A DNA stretch of 64,000 nucleotides from Planctomycetota bacterium (GCA_029553505.1 JAKPKY010000003.1:1-64000), one strand, 5' to 3'; shown: positions 24,219 to 33,706, counted from the stretch's first letter. Numbers and translations are program-made. The notes: a model not told the origin generated them from the letters alone.

Positions 24219-25145
24219 ATGCCGATGGACGAAAACAACCAGACCCTGTGCAACTTCGTGTTCCGCAGCGACAACGCCCCGGCGCGGAAGGAAGCCCGCA
24301 AGGCCTTCCTGATCGTCATGTCCGGGTCGCGGGCGGGCGAGATGTATCCGCTCCAGAAGCCCGAAGTGACGGTCGGCCGCGCGCCCGGCTGCGACATCGT
24401 GCTGGACGACCCGAGCGTCTCGCGCGTCCACGCGCGGTTCCTGTTGGACGCCGAGGGCAAGGTCACCGTCGCCGACAACCGCAGCACCAACGGAACGTAC
24501 GTCGACGGCGCGGCGGTCGTCACGCTGGCGCTGCGCGACGGGCAGCGCATCGAGTTCGGCGGCACGACGATCCTGAAGTTCTCCTACCAGGACACGATCG
24601 AGGAGGAGTTCCAGCGAGGCCTGTTCGAGAACGCCATCCGCGACGGGCTCACGCAGGTCTACAACCGCAGGTACTTCATGGAGCGCCTGGCGGCGGACGT
24701 CTCGCACGCGATCCGCCACGTCGTGCCCCTGAGCCTGCTGATGCTGGACCTGGACCACTTCAAGAAGGTCAACGACACGTACGGGCATCCCGCGGGCGAC
24801 TTCGTGCTGCGCCAGCTCGCGATGCTGATCGGAAACACGCTGCGCGAGGAGGACATTCTCGCGCGGTACGGCGGCGAGGAGTTCGTGCTGATTTTGCGCG
24901 ACACCGACGCGGCGCGGGCGGAAGTGCTCGCCGAGCGCGTGCGCAGGCTCGTCGAGCGGACGCCCTTCCGCCACGAGGGCAGGCTCATCGAGGTGACGGT
25001 TTCCGTCGGGGTGACGACGCTGGGCGGTTCGATCGACTCGGCCGAGGCGATGGTCCGCGAGGCCGACCGCCTGCTCTACGACGCCAAGCACTGCGGGCGG
25101 AACCGCATCCGCAGCGCGGACATGCCGATGGTGGAGACTTCGTGA
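24219..25145 (+). CDS. FHA-GGDEF diguanylate cyclase
   Basis: A 308-residue cytoplasmic protein. Residues about 28-125 form an FHA phosphothreonine-binding domain ([36 protein letters not shown]). Residues about 140-300 form a GGDEF domain with the active-site signature GGEEF at 218-222. An RxxD inhibitory site (REED, 209-212) lies five residues ahead, so c-di-GMP synthesis with product inhibition is expected. The start at 24219 has ggtgga upstream; a second in-frame ATG is at 24225. FHA input suggests control by a Ser/Thr kinase. A c-di-GMP riboswitch lies 13 kb downstream. Confidence 0.9.
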   Translation: MPMDENNQTLCNFVFRSDNAPARKEARKAFLIVMSGSRAGEMYPLQKPEVTVGRAPGCDIVLDDPSVSRVHARFLLDAEGKVTVADNRSTNGTYVDGAAVVTLALRDGQRIEFGGTTILKFSYQDTIEEEFQRGLFENAIRDGLTQVYNRRYFMERLAADVSHAIRHVVPLSLLMLDLDHFKKVNDTYGHPAGDFVLRQLAMLIGNTLREEDILARYGGEEFVLILRDTDAARAEVLAERVRRLVERTPFRHEGRLIEVTVSVGVTTLGGSIDSAEAMVREADRLLYDAKHCGRNRIRSADMPMVETS

Positions 25146-25157
25146 CGGGGGGCGGTC

Positions 25158-28115
25158 CTACGCTCCGGCCGGGCTCGCCGCCTGCGCCGCCAGGTGGCGG
25201 GTGAGGTACTGCCCGGTGTAGCTTTCCGCGTTGGCGGCGACATCCTCGGGCGTGCCTTCCGCGACGATCCGTCCGCCGGCGTCTCCCCCTTCCGGGCCCA
25301 GGTCGATGATCCAGTCGGCGCACTTGATGACGTCCATGTTGTGCTCGATGACCACGATCGTGTTGCCCATGTCGGCCAGGCGGTTCAGCACGTTCAGCAG
25401 GTTGTGGATGTCGGCGAAGTGCAGGCCCGTCGTCGGCTCGTCCAGCACGTAGAGGGTGTGCCCGGTGGCGCTCTTGCCCAGCTCCGAAGCCAGCTTCACG
25501 CGCTGCGCCTCGCCGCCGGACAGCGTGGTGCTGCTCTGCCCGAGCTCGATGTAGCCCAGTCCGACGTCGTTGAGCGCCTTGAGGAGCTGCTTGATCTTGG
25601 GGAAGTTGTCGAAGAAGCCCAGCGCCTCCTCGACGCGCATGCTCAGCACGTCGGCGATGTTGCGGCCCTTGTAGCGGACCTCGAGCGTCTCGCGGTTGTA
25701 GCGCGTGCCCTTGCACTCCTGGCACTGCACGTAGATGTCGGGCAGGAAGTGCATCTCGATCTTCTTGGTTCCCTGCCCCTGGCAGGCCTCGCAGCGCCCG
25801 CCCTTGACGTTGAAGCTGAACCGCCCGGCCTTGTATCCGCGGATTTTCGCCTCGCGCGTCTTGGCGTAGAGCTGGCGGATGAGGTCGAACACGCCGGTGT
25901 AGGTGGCGGGGTTGCTGCGCGGGGTGCGCCCGATGGGCGACTGGTCGATCTCGATGACCTTGTCCACGCGCCCGATGCCGAGGATCTTGGCGAACTCGCT
26001 GGGCTTCTCGCGCGAGTTGTACAGGCGGCGCTTCAGCGCGCACAGGAGCGTCTGGTTGACCAGCGTGCTCTTGCCCGACCCGCTGACGCCCGTGACGCAG
26101 ACGATTCCGCCCAGGGGGAACCGCACGTCGATGCCCTTGAGGTTGTGCTCGCGGCAGCCCCGCAACTCCACGCAGCGCCGGGCGGAGACCTTCCGCCGAC
26201 TGGCGGGAAGCTCGATCTGCATCCGCCGCGAGAGGTACTTGCCCGTCATGGAGTCTTCCGAGGCGAGAATTTCCCCCGGCGTGCCCTGCGCGACGATCTT
26301 CCCGCCGTGTCGCCCCGCCGCGGGGCCCATGTCGATGATGTGGTCGGCGGCGAGGATCGTCTCCTCGTCGTGCTCGACCACCAGCACGGTGTTGCCCATG
26401 TCGCGCAGGTGCGCCAGCGTGCGGATGAGGCGCGTGTTGTCGCGCTGGTGCAGGCCGATGGTCGGTTCGTCCAGCACGTAGCAGACGCCCACGAGCCCGC
26501 TGCCCACCTGCGTCGCCAGGCGGATGCGCTGCGCCTCCGCGCCGGAGAGGGTCGCCGCGGTGCGGTCCAGCGTGATGTAGTCCAGCCCGACGTCGCGAAG
26601 GAACGTCAGGCGGTGGCGGATCTCCCGCAGGATCGTCTCGGCGATCTGCGTCTTTTCCGCGTCGAGCTTCAGCGAGTCGAAATACGCCAGCGCGTCGGTG
26701 ATGCTCAGGCGGGTGACCTCGTGAATGTTTCGCCCGCCGACGGTCACCGCCAGCGAGGCCGGGCGCAACCGCGCGCCCCGGCAGGCGGGGCAAGGCTGCT
26801 CCGACATGTACCCGTGCAGGCGCGCCTTGACGAACTCGCTGTCGGTGTTCTTCCAACGGCGGGTGAGGTTCGGGATCACGCCCTCCCAGTTCGACGCCGG
26901 GTCGCCCTGCATCAGCAGGCGGCGGAGGTTCGCGGGCAACTCCGAGTACGGAAGGATCGGCGAGACGCCGTACGTCCGGCAGAACTGGCGGAGCTGGCGG
27001 TTGTAGAAGATGTTCATCCGCTTTCCGCCGTGGCGCCAGGCATCGATGGCGCCCTGGCTGATCGACAGGCTCGTGTCCGGCACGATCAGGTCCGGGTCGA
27101 ACTCGAGGATCGTCCCCAGTCCGTCGCAGCTTTCGCACGCGCCGTAGGGCGAGTTGAAGCTGAACATCCGGGGCGACAGTTCCTCGAGGTTCGCCTCGGG
27201 ATGCTCGGGGCAGGCGTAGGTGGCGCTGAAGAGGCGGTCCTTCCACGCGGCGCCGCCGTTTCCGTTGTCCGTCGCGGGCGGCGGCGCGGGCGCGTCGCCC
27301 GCCGGGGCCGAACGGTCCTCGTAGGAAATCGTCACCAGCCCGCCGGCCAGCGCCAGCGCCGTCTCGATGCTGTCCGACAGGCGGATGCGCACCGAGTCCC
27401 GGAGGATCAGGCGGTCCACCACCACCTCGATCGTGTGCTTGCGGTTCTTGTCCAGTTCGGGGGCGCTCTTCAACTCGCACACCTGCCCGTCGATCCGCAC
27501 GCGCACGTACCCCTCGCGCTGCACGTGCCGCAACAGTTCGGCGTGCTGCCCTTTTTGCCCGCGCACCACCGGCGCCAGCACCATGAAGCGGGTTTCCTCG
27601 GGCATGGTCATGATGGCGTCGACCATCTGGCTGACCATCTGGCTGGTGATGGGCCGGCCGCAAATCCAGCAGTGCGGCTCGCCCACCCGGCTGAACAGCA
27701 GGCGGAGGTAGTCGTAGATCTCCGTCGTGGTGGCGACGGTCGATCTCGGGTTGGACCCGCCCGCCCGCTGCTCGATGGCGACGGTCGGGGGGAGCCCCTC
27801 GATGTGCTCCACGTCGGGCTTGGACAACTGCTCCAGGAACTGCCTCGCGTAGGCCGAAAGGCTCTCGACGTACTTGCGCTGCCCCTCGGCGTAGATCGTG
27901 TCGAACGCCAGGGAGCTCTTGCCCGACCCGCTGAGTCCGGTCAGCACGACCAGCTTGTCGCGCGGGATGCGGACGTCGATGTTGCGGAGGTTGTGCTCCT
28001 TGGCGCCGAGAACGACGATCTCGCGGGCCGCGTCAGGGCCGTGGGCGGCGGACTTGCCGTTCCGGCCGTTCCGCCCGTTGGACGCGATCGAGGATGTAGG
28101 ACTCTTGTTTGCCAT
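25158..28115 (-). CDS. uvrA: UvrABC excinuclease subunit A
   Basis: The damage-recognition ATPase of nucleotide excision repair, 985 residues, close to the usual length plus a 30-residue polar N-terminal extension rich in Asn, Gly and Arg. Walker [10 protein letters not shown] is at 60-68. The first zinc site has CPEH in place of a plain CxxC, followed by CESC. The second zinc site (CEAC...CQEC) lies in the C-terminal half, and the second ATPase signature is [14 protein letters not shown] with DEPTTGLH. Paired ABC signatures and UvrB-interaction regions are in order, so the gene looks intact. It ends 12 bases from the convergent GGDEF gene. Confidence 0.96.
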   Translation of the reverse strand: MANKSPTSSIASNGRNGRNGKSAAHGPDAAREIVVLGAKEHNLRNIDVRIPRDKLVVLTGLSGSGKSSLAFDTIYAEGQRKYVESLSAYARQFLEQLSKPDVEHIEGLPPTVAIEQRAGGSNPRSTVATTTEIYDYLRLLFSRVGEPHCWICGRPITSQMVSQMVDAIMTMPEETRFMVLAPVVRGQKGQHAELLRHVQREGYVRVRIDGQVCELKSAPELDKNRKHTIEVVVDRLILRDSVRIRLSDSIETALALAGGLVTISYEDRSAPAGDAPAPPPATDNGNGGAAWKDRLFSATYACPEHPEANLEELSPRMFSFNSPYGACESCDGLGTILEFDPDLIVPDTSLSISQGAIDAWRHGGKRMNIFYNRQLRQFCRTYGVSPILPYSELPANLRRLLMQGDPASNWEGVIPNLTRRWKNTDSEFVKARLHGYMSEQPCPACRGARLRPASLAVTVGGRNIHEVTRLSITDALAYFDSLKLDAEKTQIAETILREIRHRLTFLRDVGLDYITLDRTAATLSGAEAQRIRLATQVGSGLVGVCYVLDEPTIGLHQRDNTRLIRTLAHLRDMGNTVLVVEHDEETILAADHIIDMGPAAGRHGGKIVAQGTPGEILASEDSMTGKYLSRRMQIELPASRRKVSARRCVELRGCREHNLKGIDVRFPLGGIVCVTGVSGSGKSTLVNQTLLCALKRRLYNSREKPSEFAKILGIGRVDKVIEIDQSPIGRTPRSNPATYTGVFDLIRQLYAKTREAKIRGYKAGRFSFNVKGGRCEACQGQGTKKIEMHFLPDIYVQCQECKGTRYNRETLEVRYKGRNIADVLSMRVEEALGFFDNFPKIKQLLKALNDVGLGYIELGQSSTTLSGGEAQRVKLASELGKSATGHTLYVLDEPTTGLHFADIHNLLNVLNRLADMGNTIVVIEHNMDVIKCADWIIDLGPEGGDAGGRIVAEGTPEDVAANAESYTGQYLTRHLAAQAASPAGA

Positions 28116-28165
28116 GGATACGGAAACGGATGATTATACCAACACCACCAGACGGGCACAAGCAT

Positions 28166-28251
28166 CCTCGGCGCAAGCAAAAGCAATCCGGATTCCCGTG
28201 CGCGGGCGAGACGCCCACGATACAAATTAGTGCCCTCGGCGCAAGCAAAAG
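28166..28251. repeat. 18-bp direct repeats between uvrA and the STAS gene
   Basis: CCTCGGCGCAAGCAAAAG occurs at 28166-28183 and again at 28234-28251, 68 bp apart in the same orientation. A small palindrome gggcgagacgccc lies between. The second copy overlaps the T-run side of the STAS-gene terminator. This 184-bp gap also holds the uvrA upstream region; no promoter stood out. Confidence 0.55.
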
Positions 28252-28276
28252 GCCCGCCGGTAACGACCGGCGGGCC
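28247..28276 (-). terminator. intrinsic terminator of the STAS gene
   Basis: On the minus strand, a ten-pair GC stem (GGCCCGCCGG with CCGGCGGGCC, six-base loop) is followed by TTTT, 23 bases beyond the STAS stop codon. This is a standard Rho-independent arrangement. Confidence 0.8.
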
Positions 28277-28299
28277 CGGGGATTCTTCTCGCCTGGCGC

Positions 28300-28635
28300 T
28301 TATTCCTTGGCCAGTTGCAGGCTGGCCAGGGCGGTCGCGATGTCGTTGGTGAACTCGAAAATCTTGTCCAGGCCCGTCACCAGGAACACGCCCCAGACCT
28401 GCGTGTTGACGTCGCACAGGACCAGCTTGCGGTCCGAGGCGATCATCTGCTTGCGGAGGCGCAGCAGGCGGGCGATGTTGGAGCTGTTGATGAAGCTGAC
28501 GGCAGAGAAGTTCAGCACCACGTCGGTGGGCTTGGACTCGAGCGCTTCCATGAGAGTGCCCAGCTCGTCGGTGAACTGCGGGTCGTCGGACAGCTCGGCC
28601 ACCGTGATCTCGTCGGACCAGTTCTGAATTGCCAT
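28300..28635 (-). CDS. STAS-domain protein (anti-sigma-factor antagonist type)
   Basis: The 111-residue product is a single STAS domain: VVLNFSAVSFINSSNIARLLRLRKQMI (about 50-76) corresponds to the phosphorylatable serine loop of SpoIIAA-like proteins, here with NSS instead of DSS, and VFLVTGLDKIFEF near the end. Such proteins are switched by serine kinases in partner-release pathways. No kinase or phosphatase gene is adjacent. Its ATG at 28635 follows ggaaggaaa, and a terminator closes it, so it is probably monocistronic. Confidence 0.85.
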   Translation of the reverse strand: MAIQNWSDEITVAELSDDPQFTDELGTLMEALESKPTDVVLNFSAVSFINSSNIARLLRLRKQMIASDRKLVLCDVNTQVWGVFLVTGLDKIFEFTNDIATALASLQLAKE

Positions 28636-28691
28636 GCCGGTTTCCTTCCCTGAGGCTTTACTGCGCAGGGTACACGCCCGGGGCAGACGGG

Positions 28692-29291
28692 TCAAGATGC
28701 AGGCTCGGATTCGCCGCCGCCGGCCGCGCGTCCTGCCGTCTGGGCCACCGCGCCGATGGCGGTGTCGGCCGCCACGTGCAGCCCGGCCAGGAACGCCAGA
28801 AGCGGCGCCATCGCGCGCAGGTCTTCGGGAATCTTCTCCATCCTCGGGAGCAGCGCCAGCGTCACCCCCCCCAACGCCGCCAGCAGCGCCAGCAGCACCT
28901 GCCCCCAGGCGACCATCCGCCGCCCATAGGCCCGGCGGCGCAAAAGCATCGCCCCACCGACGCCCGTCAGCACCCCGCCGACGACGATGTACGCGGCCGC
29001 GAGAATCTCCGCCGGCAAGGGGTCGTGCCGGGCCCGAACGACCACCCACCCCAGCCCGCCCAGGACATTCAGGCCCGCCCACCCCAGCGCCGCCCATGCC
29101 GACGCCAGCAGACCTCTCGTCCTCGCCACCGGCGCGGGCGGGTTCGGATCGACCACCGGCTCGTACGGCCCGGGCAGCGCCGCCGTCCCGCGGATGCCCC
29201 GCAGGAAATTCCGCACCCACAGGACGGCGATGACCGCCACCACCGCCGTCACCACGCCGAAGATTCCCGTCACCGTCTTGTCGCCGGACAT
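28692..29291 (-). CDS. multi-helix membrane protein, unknown
   Basis: A 199-residue integral membrane protein with about five hydrophobic segments (near residues 8-26, 62-82, 95-118, 127-148 and 160-180) and a hydrophilic C-terminus (AGRAAGGGESEPAS). No family was recognised. The start at 29291 is supported by ggaaggg; a frame extension upstream would cross the palindromic repeat at 29313. Confidence 0.65.
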   Translation of the reverse strand: MSGDKTVTGIFGVVTAVVAVIAVLWVRNFLRGIRGTAALPGPYEPVVDPNPPAPVARTRGLLASAWAALGWAGLNVLGGLGWVVVRARHDPLPAEILAAAYIVVGGVLTGVGGAMLLRRRAYGRRMVAWGQVLLALLAALGGVTLALLPRMEKIPEDLRAMAPLLAFLAGLHVAADTAIGAVAQTAGRAAGGGESEPAS

Positions 29292-29312
29292 GTTTTCCCT
29301 TCCCGCTACAAC

Positions 29313-29350
29313 GCGGTTGTTCCGCTTCGCTTCGCAAACCACGGCGCCCG
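29313..29350. repeat. palindromic repeat R2, copy 1
   Basis: A 38-base unit containing ggttgttccgcttcgc followed by ttcgcaaaccacggc, imperfectly self-complementary (GGTTG facing CAAACC). A second copy with few differences is at 30425-30463, on the other side of the RNase HII-like gene and in the same orientation. Confidence 0.65.
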
Positions 29351-29370
29351 CAATGTCAAACTTCCCCGCC

Positions 29371-30339
29371 CTATCGGCTGCGGTAGATGAGCCTCTCGTC
29401 GAGGTTCCGCTGGCGGATCGCGTCGCGGATTTCGCCGAAGAAGCGGTTCCCGTCGGTGTAGTAGCCCGCCGTCGGCGTCAGGCCCGGCACCTGTTGCGTC
29501 CAGTACGCGTTGAACTGCTCCATGAACAGCTCGCGGAGCAGCTTGCTCAGCATCGACGCCAGGGCCACCGGCAGGTGTCGGTCCTCGGCCTCGGTGGCGA
29601 AGACGATCTCGGCCATCCGACGGTCGTCGCTGATGCGGTAGGCGCTGAGGGTTTCGCTCTCGTCGATGACCTTGAACCGGCAGCCGGGGAAAATCCGCTG
29701 GAGGTGCGGCAGGTAGTGGGTGCGCCCGCCCTGGCGGTCGACCCAGATGCGCAGCAGCCCGCCCGACGCCGACCGCCAGACGCCGTCCAGCAGGCGGCTG
29801 GTCACGCTGAACAGCGCGGCGGATTTGTTGTCGGTTCCCTCGACGAGGCGGTTGTACTCGCCGACGAAGACGGGCTCGGCCCGGAGGTTCCGCAAGGACA
29901 GTTCCGACTGGCGCATGGCCACGCGGAGAGAATTGGCGGCCAGCGGAATTTCCTCGGCGCTGACGGACCGGGGCAATGGCAGGGCGCAGTCGGCGTGCCA
30001 GGGATACCCGGCCGCATGGGCGCGGGCCTGCGGCGCGACGGCATCGAGCAGCGCGCCCAGGTCGGGCGGCGGGCTCGCGCGCGTCGCCAGGAAGCCCAGC
30101 ACGCCGCGCTCCAGGTGCTCCAGGCTCTTGCCCGTCCGGCGGGAGTAGAGCTTCTTGCTGTCGGCGACGGCGATTCCCGTCCGCTTGCGCGTCGGCGATC
30201 GCAGCACCGCGCCGGCCAGCAGGTCCCACATCGAGACGTCCACCAACTCGTCGGGCACGTCGAACGCGCTGGCCGAGACCACCAGCGGCCCCAGCACCGG
30301 CCCGAACCCCGCCTCGTCGATTCCCGCGACAATCGCCAC
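29371..30339 (-). CDS. enlarged RNase HII-like protein
   Basis: The 322-residue protein carries RNase HII landmarks: GIDEAGFGPVLGPLVV (D8, E9), ADSKKLYS (D60), IWVDRQGG (D201) and EAEDRHLPVALASMLSK (D253), matching the four acidic positions of the family. That implies cleavage of RNA in RNA-DNA hybrids or at embedded ribonucleotides. It is about 100 residues longer than usual, with an insertion between the second and third motifs (about 80-190). Whether it replaces the standard rnhB or is an extra paralog cannot be seen here. Palindromic repeats flank it on both sides. Confidence 0.75.
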   Translation of the reverse strand: MAIVAGIDEAGFGPVLGPLVVSASAFDVPDELVDVSMWDLLAGAVLRSPTRKRTGIAVADSKKLYSRRTGKSLEHLERGVLGFLATRASPPPDLGALLDAVAPQARAHAAGYPWHADCALPLPRSVSAEEIPLAANSLRVAMRQSELSLRNLRAEPVFVGEYNRLVEGTDNKSAALFSVTSRLLDGVWRSASGGLLRIWVDRQGGRTHYLPHLQRIFPGCRFKVIDESETLSAYRISDDRRMAEIVFATEAEDRHLPVALASMLSKLLRELFMEQFNAYWTQQVPGLTPTAGYYTDGNRFFGEIRDAIRQRNLDERLIYRSR

Positions 30340-30424
30340 CGAAACGCTCCCTTTCCGAACGGGAGCCGATTATATGCCCTCGCGGGAAAAATCACTATTT
30401 CCGAAAACGCCCTTTCGCAGCTTT

Positions 30425-30463
30425 GCGTGGTTGCTCCGCTTCGCTCCGCAAACCACGGCACCC
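30425..30463. repeat. palindromic repeat R2, copy 2
   Basis: GCGTGGTTGCTCCGCTTCGC followed by tccgcaaaccacggc, where CGTGGTTG faces CAAACCACG. It matches the copy at 29313-29350 apart from a few bases and ends where MITE-like copy D begins. Confidence 0.7.
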
Positions 30464-30592
30464 TGCTCTGTAGAAAACATCAAAAAGAGAGGGTGGCACG
30501 GCTTGCTTGCAAGCCGTGTTCCGGGCAAATTCGGGCAACACGCCCGTACGGGCGTGCCACCCATCCCGGAAACGAATGTTTTCTACAGAGCA
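30464..30592. repeat. MITE-like element, copy D
   Basis: A 129-bp element with perfect 17-bp terminal inverted repeats: TGCTCTGTAGAAAACAT (30464-30480) and ATGTTTTCTACAGAGCA (30576-30592). The interior has GGGTGGCACGGCTTGC/GCAAGCCGTG and a different second palindrome, ACGCCCGTACGGGCGT, ending gtgccaccc. It shares length, end style and the ggtggca...tgccacc frame with copies A-C, but one internal arm has been replaced. Confidence 0.8.
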
Positions 30593-30717
30593 CTTTCATC
30601 GGCGTTCATCCCTGCTGATTCTTCTTTCCGGGCGGGAAACGCGACTTCGGCGGGGTTTTGGTTGACACTGCCGGCTGGACCGGGCACGATGGACGCGGCT
30701 GGCAAGGATCAACCCGC

Positions 30718-31689
30718 ATGTCCGAGCTCTGGAACCAACTGGCGTCGCTGGTGGAGAAGTACCTGCGGCTGCCCCCGCACATGTTCAACAAGATCGTCCT
30801 GACGCTGCTGGTGCTGGGGCTGTACTTATTGTTCCAGAGGATCCTGCAACACGTCGCGGGGCGGCGGATCCAGGACATCGCGCGGAAGTACATCGCCAAC
30901 AAGACCATCACGTACCTGCTGGGGCTGGTGGCGCTGGCGGCGCTGGCGGCGCTGGCGCGGATCTGGATCGGCGGGTTCGAGGGGTTCGCCACGTACCTGG
31001 GGCTGGTGTCCGCCGGCGTGGCGATCGCCTTGCAGGACCCGCTGAGCAACCTGGCGGCCTGGCTGTACATCATCGCGGCCAAGCCCTTCTCCACCGGCGA
31101 CCGCCTGATGATCAACGAGCGCGCGGGCGACGTCATCGACATCAGCCTGTTCCAGTTCACCCTCAACGAGATCGGCGCCCACATCGACGCCGACCAGTCC
31201 ACCGGGCGCATCATCCACGTGCCCAACAACTGGATCTTCAAGCACGCCTGCGCCAACTACACGCAGGGATTCAACTTCATCTGGAACGAGCTGCCGGTCA
31301 CCGTCACGTCCGAGAGCAACTGGGAAAAGGCCAAGCAGATTCTCTCGCGGATCGCCGAGGAGCACTCGGCCGTCAAGAGCGAATACGCGGCGAACCAGAT
31401 CCGCAAGGCCGCCCAGAAGTTCATGATCTTCTACGAGAAACTCACGCCGATCGTCTGGACTTCCGTGGCCGACTCGGGCGTGCTGCTGACGGTCCGCTAC
31501 CTCTGCACGCCGCGCCAGAGACGTTCGTCGGCCATGAAGATGTGGGAGGAGATCCTCCGCGAGTTCGCCAAGTGCGAGGACATCGACTTCGCCTACCCGA
31601 CGCGGCGGTACTACGACAACGCGGGCGAGGGCAAGGCCGGCTGCAAGGGCGGCACGCCCGCGCCGACCGAGCCGCCGCCGGGCGCTTGA
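30718..31689 (+). CDS. MscS-family mechanosensitive channel
   Basis: A 323-residue channel opened by membrane tension to release solutes. There are helices at about residues 20-42 and 63-86, and a pore helix near 90-115 with SAGVAIALQDPLSNLAAWLYII, matching the MscS TM3 pattern. A cytoplasmic beta domain (FSTGDRLMINERAGDVIDISLFQ, HVPNNWIF) and C-terminal vestibule complete the fold. The last 25 residues are a polar, proline-rich tail. ATG at 30718 (aaggat upstream) is preferred to one 20 codons earlier in unrelated sequence. Confidence 0.9.
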   Translation: MSELWNQLASLVEKYLRLPPHMFNKIVLTLLVLGLYLLFQRILQHVAGRRIQDIARKYIANKTITYLLGLVALAALAALARIWIGGFEGFATYLGLVSAGVAIALQDPLSNLAAWLYIIAAKPFSTGDRLMINERAGDVIDISLFQFTLNEIGAHIDADQSTGRIIHVPNNWIFKHACANYTQGFNFIWNELPVTVTSESNWEKAKQILSRIAEEHSAVKSEYAANQIRKAAQKFMIFYEKLTPIVWTSVADSGVLLTVRYLCTPRQRRSSAMKMWEEILREFAKCEDIDFAYPTRRYYDNAGEGKAGCKGGTPAPTEPPPGA

Positions 31690-31750
31690 CCCCGCGGGCC
31701 CCGCGCGGGAGAAATCCCGCTACAGCGCACGCGTATCGCACAGGAAAGAC

Positions 31751-33706
31751 ATGCCCGCCAGAAAGACACTCCCCCGCCGCCCGCGGCGAAGCGAAAGTTT
31801 CCTCGGAATCCACTTCGACTGCCACATGACCGACCGCTGCCGCGAGGTCGGAAAAACCCTCACGCGGCGGAAGATCGAGCGGATTCTCGAACAGGTGAAG
31901 CCCGACTACGTGCAGGTGGACTGCAAGGGCCACCCCGGCGTGTCCAGCTACCCGACGAAGGTCGGGCACGCCGCGCCGGGTTTCGTGCGCGACCCGCTGC
32001 GCCTCTGGCGCGACGTGACGGCGGCGCGCGGCGTGGCCCTGTTCCTGCACTATTCCGGCGTCTGGGACGCCGAGGCCCTGAAACGCCACCCCTCCTGGGC
32101 CCGCATCGACGACGGAGGAAAGCGCGATCCGAAGAACACGTCGGTCTTCGGGCCCTACGCGGACAAGCTGCTGATCCCGCAACTCCGCGAGTTGGCCGGC
32201 GCGTACGGCGCTGACGGCGTCTGGGTGGACGGCGACTGCTGGGCCACCGGACTGGATTACGGCAGGGAGGCCCTGCGGCAGTTCCGCCAGGCCACGGGAA
32301 TCCGCGCCGTGCCGCGCCGCCCGGAAGACCCGCACTTCTTCGAGTTCGTCGAGTTCTGCCGCGAGGCGTTCCGCCGCTACCTGCGCCATTACGCCGACGA
32401 GCTGCACAGGACGCACCCGGACTTCCAGGTGTGCAGCAACTGGGCGTTCAGCACGCACATGCCGGAGCCGGTCTCGGCCGGGGTGGACTTCCTCTCCGGC
32501 GATTACCCGCTCCAGGACAGCGTGCATTGCGCCCGCCTGGAGGCGCGCGTGCTGGCTCGCCAGGGCAAACCGTGGGACCTGATGGCCTGGAGCTTCGCCG
32601 GGAAATTCGGCGAGGGCCCCTACAGCACCAAGACGCCGGTGCAGTTGGAGCAGGAGGCGGCCGTCGTGCTGTCCGTCGGCGGCGGGTTCCAGGCGTACTT
32701 CAAGCAGAAGCAGGACGCGAGCATTTTCGACTGGACGATGAAGCTGATGGCCGAGACGGCGGAGTTCTGCCGCGCCCGGCGGACGTTCTGCCACAAGGCG
32801 CAGGCCGTGCCGCAGGTGGCGCTGCTCTACTCGGGCAAGGCGCACTATCGCAAAACCGCCAAGCCGTTCTCGACGGCCGGGCTGGACGGCCTGCGCGGAA
32901 CGCTCATGAGCCTGCTGGACGCGCAATATTCCGTCGAGGTGCTCATGGAGCACCAGCTCTCGGGGCGCATGGCGGACTATCCGCTGATCGTCGTGCCGGA
33001 GTGGGAGTATCTCGATCCGGCGTTCCGCGCGGAGTTGCGGGCGTATGTCCGGGGCGGCGGCCGGCTGCTGCTGATCGGCCCGGCGCCGGCTGCGATGTTC
33101 CGCAAGGAACTGAAGGCGCGCCTCGTGGGCAAGCCCGAGCAGCGCGGGCAATACATCGAGCAGGACGGCTGGTTGTTCGCGCTGCGGACGACGTCGCAAG
33201 TGGCCCGGCTGGGCCGCGGCGCGCGGGAGTTCGGCAAGCGGTATCCCGCCAACGAGACCGCCGACGCGCTGGGGCCGGCCGCGTCGATCACGAAGTGCGG
33301 AAAGGGTTACATAGCAGCGACTTACGTGAACCTCGGCGAGCGATACCTCCACGCCCGAACCTGCGGGGCGCGCGACTGGCTGGCCGCGCTGGTCCGCGAG
33401 TTGATGCCCCGCCCGATCGTCGAGGTGCGCGGCTCGCACCAGGTGGACGTGCAGGTCAATCGCGTGGCGGGGCGGCTGGCCGTCAACCTCGTCAACACCT
33501 CCGGGCCGCATGGCGATCCGAACGTGCACGTGTTCGACCATGTGCCGCCCGTCGGACCGCTGGAGATCGTCCTGCGTCCCGGCCGCCGCCCGACGCGCAT
33601 CACCCGCCAGCCGGCCGGCAGGAAAATGCGTTTCGCGTGGTCCGGCGGCGAGGTACGCCTTATCTTGCCGAAATTGGAAATCCACGAGGTCATTTGGGTG
33701 GAATAA
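31751..33706 (+). CDS. putative glycoside hydrolase (GHL6/fucosidase-like)
   Basis: The 651-residue protein has an N-terminal TIM-barrel-like domain (about 20-330): PDYVQVDCKGHPG, LFLHYSGVWD, then GADGVWVDGDCWA near residue 155, whose acidic residues resemble a catalytic strand of alpha-L-fucosidase-like enzymes. Further on are VCSNWAFSTHMPEPVSAGVD and WDLMAWSF. A middle domain (about 390-520) looks like the beta-galactosidase trimerisation fold (LIVVPEWEYLDPAF, RAYVRGGGRLLLIGP). A beta domain closes the protein. No signal peptide is evident, so it may act in the cytoplasm. Substrate unknown. Confidence 0.7.
   Translation: MPARKTLPRRPRRSESFLGIHFDCHMTDRCREVGKTLTRRKIERILEQVKPDYVQVDCKGHPGVSSYPTKVGHAAPGFVRDPLRLWRDVTAARGVALFLHYSGVWDAEALKRHPSWARIDDGGKRDPKNTSVFGPYADKLLIPQLRELAGAYGADGVWVDGDCWATGLDYGREALRQFRQATGIRAVPRRPEDPHFFEFVEFCREAFRRYLRHYADELHRTHPDFQVCSNWAFSTHMPEPVSAGVDFLSGDYPLQDSVHCARLEARVLARQGKPWDLMAWSFAGKFGEGPYSTKTPVQLEQEAAVVLSVGGGFQAYFKQKQDASIFDWTMKLMAETAEFCRARRTFCHKAQAVPQVALLYSGKAHYRKTAKPFSTAGLDGLRGTLMSLLDAQYSVEVLMEHQLSGRMADYPLIVVPEWEYLDPAFRAELRAYVRGGGRLLLIGPAPAAMFRKELKARLVGKPEQRGQYIEQDGWLFALRTTSQVARLGRGAREFGKRYPANETADALGPAASITKCGKGYIAATYVNLGERYLHARTCGARDWLAALVRELMPRPIVEVRGSHQVDVQVNRVAGRLAVNLVNTSGPHGDPNVHVFDHVPPVGPLEIVLRPGRRPTRITRQPAGRKMRFAWSGGEVRLILPKLEIHEVIWVE

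Larger units (their letters stand above)
30340..30717. other. 378-bp gene-free stretch built of repeats
   Basis: Between the RNase HII-like gene and the MscS gene I see no gene. It contains the R2 copy (30425-30463) directly abutting MITE-like copy D (30464-30592), so two repeat families sit side by side. About 125 bases then lead to the channel gene, including aaggat as its ribosome site. Promoters for the two divergent genes must lie here but none was strong enough to mark. Confidence 0.6.

Noticed and set aside
25194-28133. 979-codon plus-strand frame opposite uvrA
   Set aside because: The minus strand is a clear, full-length uvrA; the opposite frame shows no recognisable protein and mirrors its codon periodicity.
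14231-30592. Recurring peptide GGTACLQAVF...LHGLTSKPWH read in several frames at the repeat elements
   Set aside because: It is the translation of the MITE-like interior, including its palindromes, in different frames; no start signals or codon bias support it.
14231-30592. Target-site duplications around the MITE-like elements
   Set aside because: I compared flanks of all four copies and found no convincing short direct repeat; mobility therefore remains an inference.
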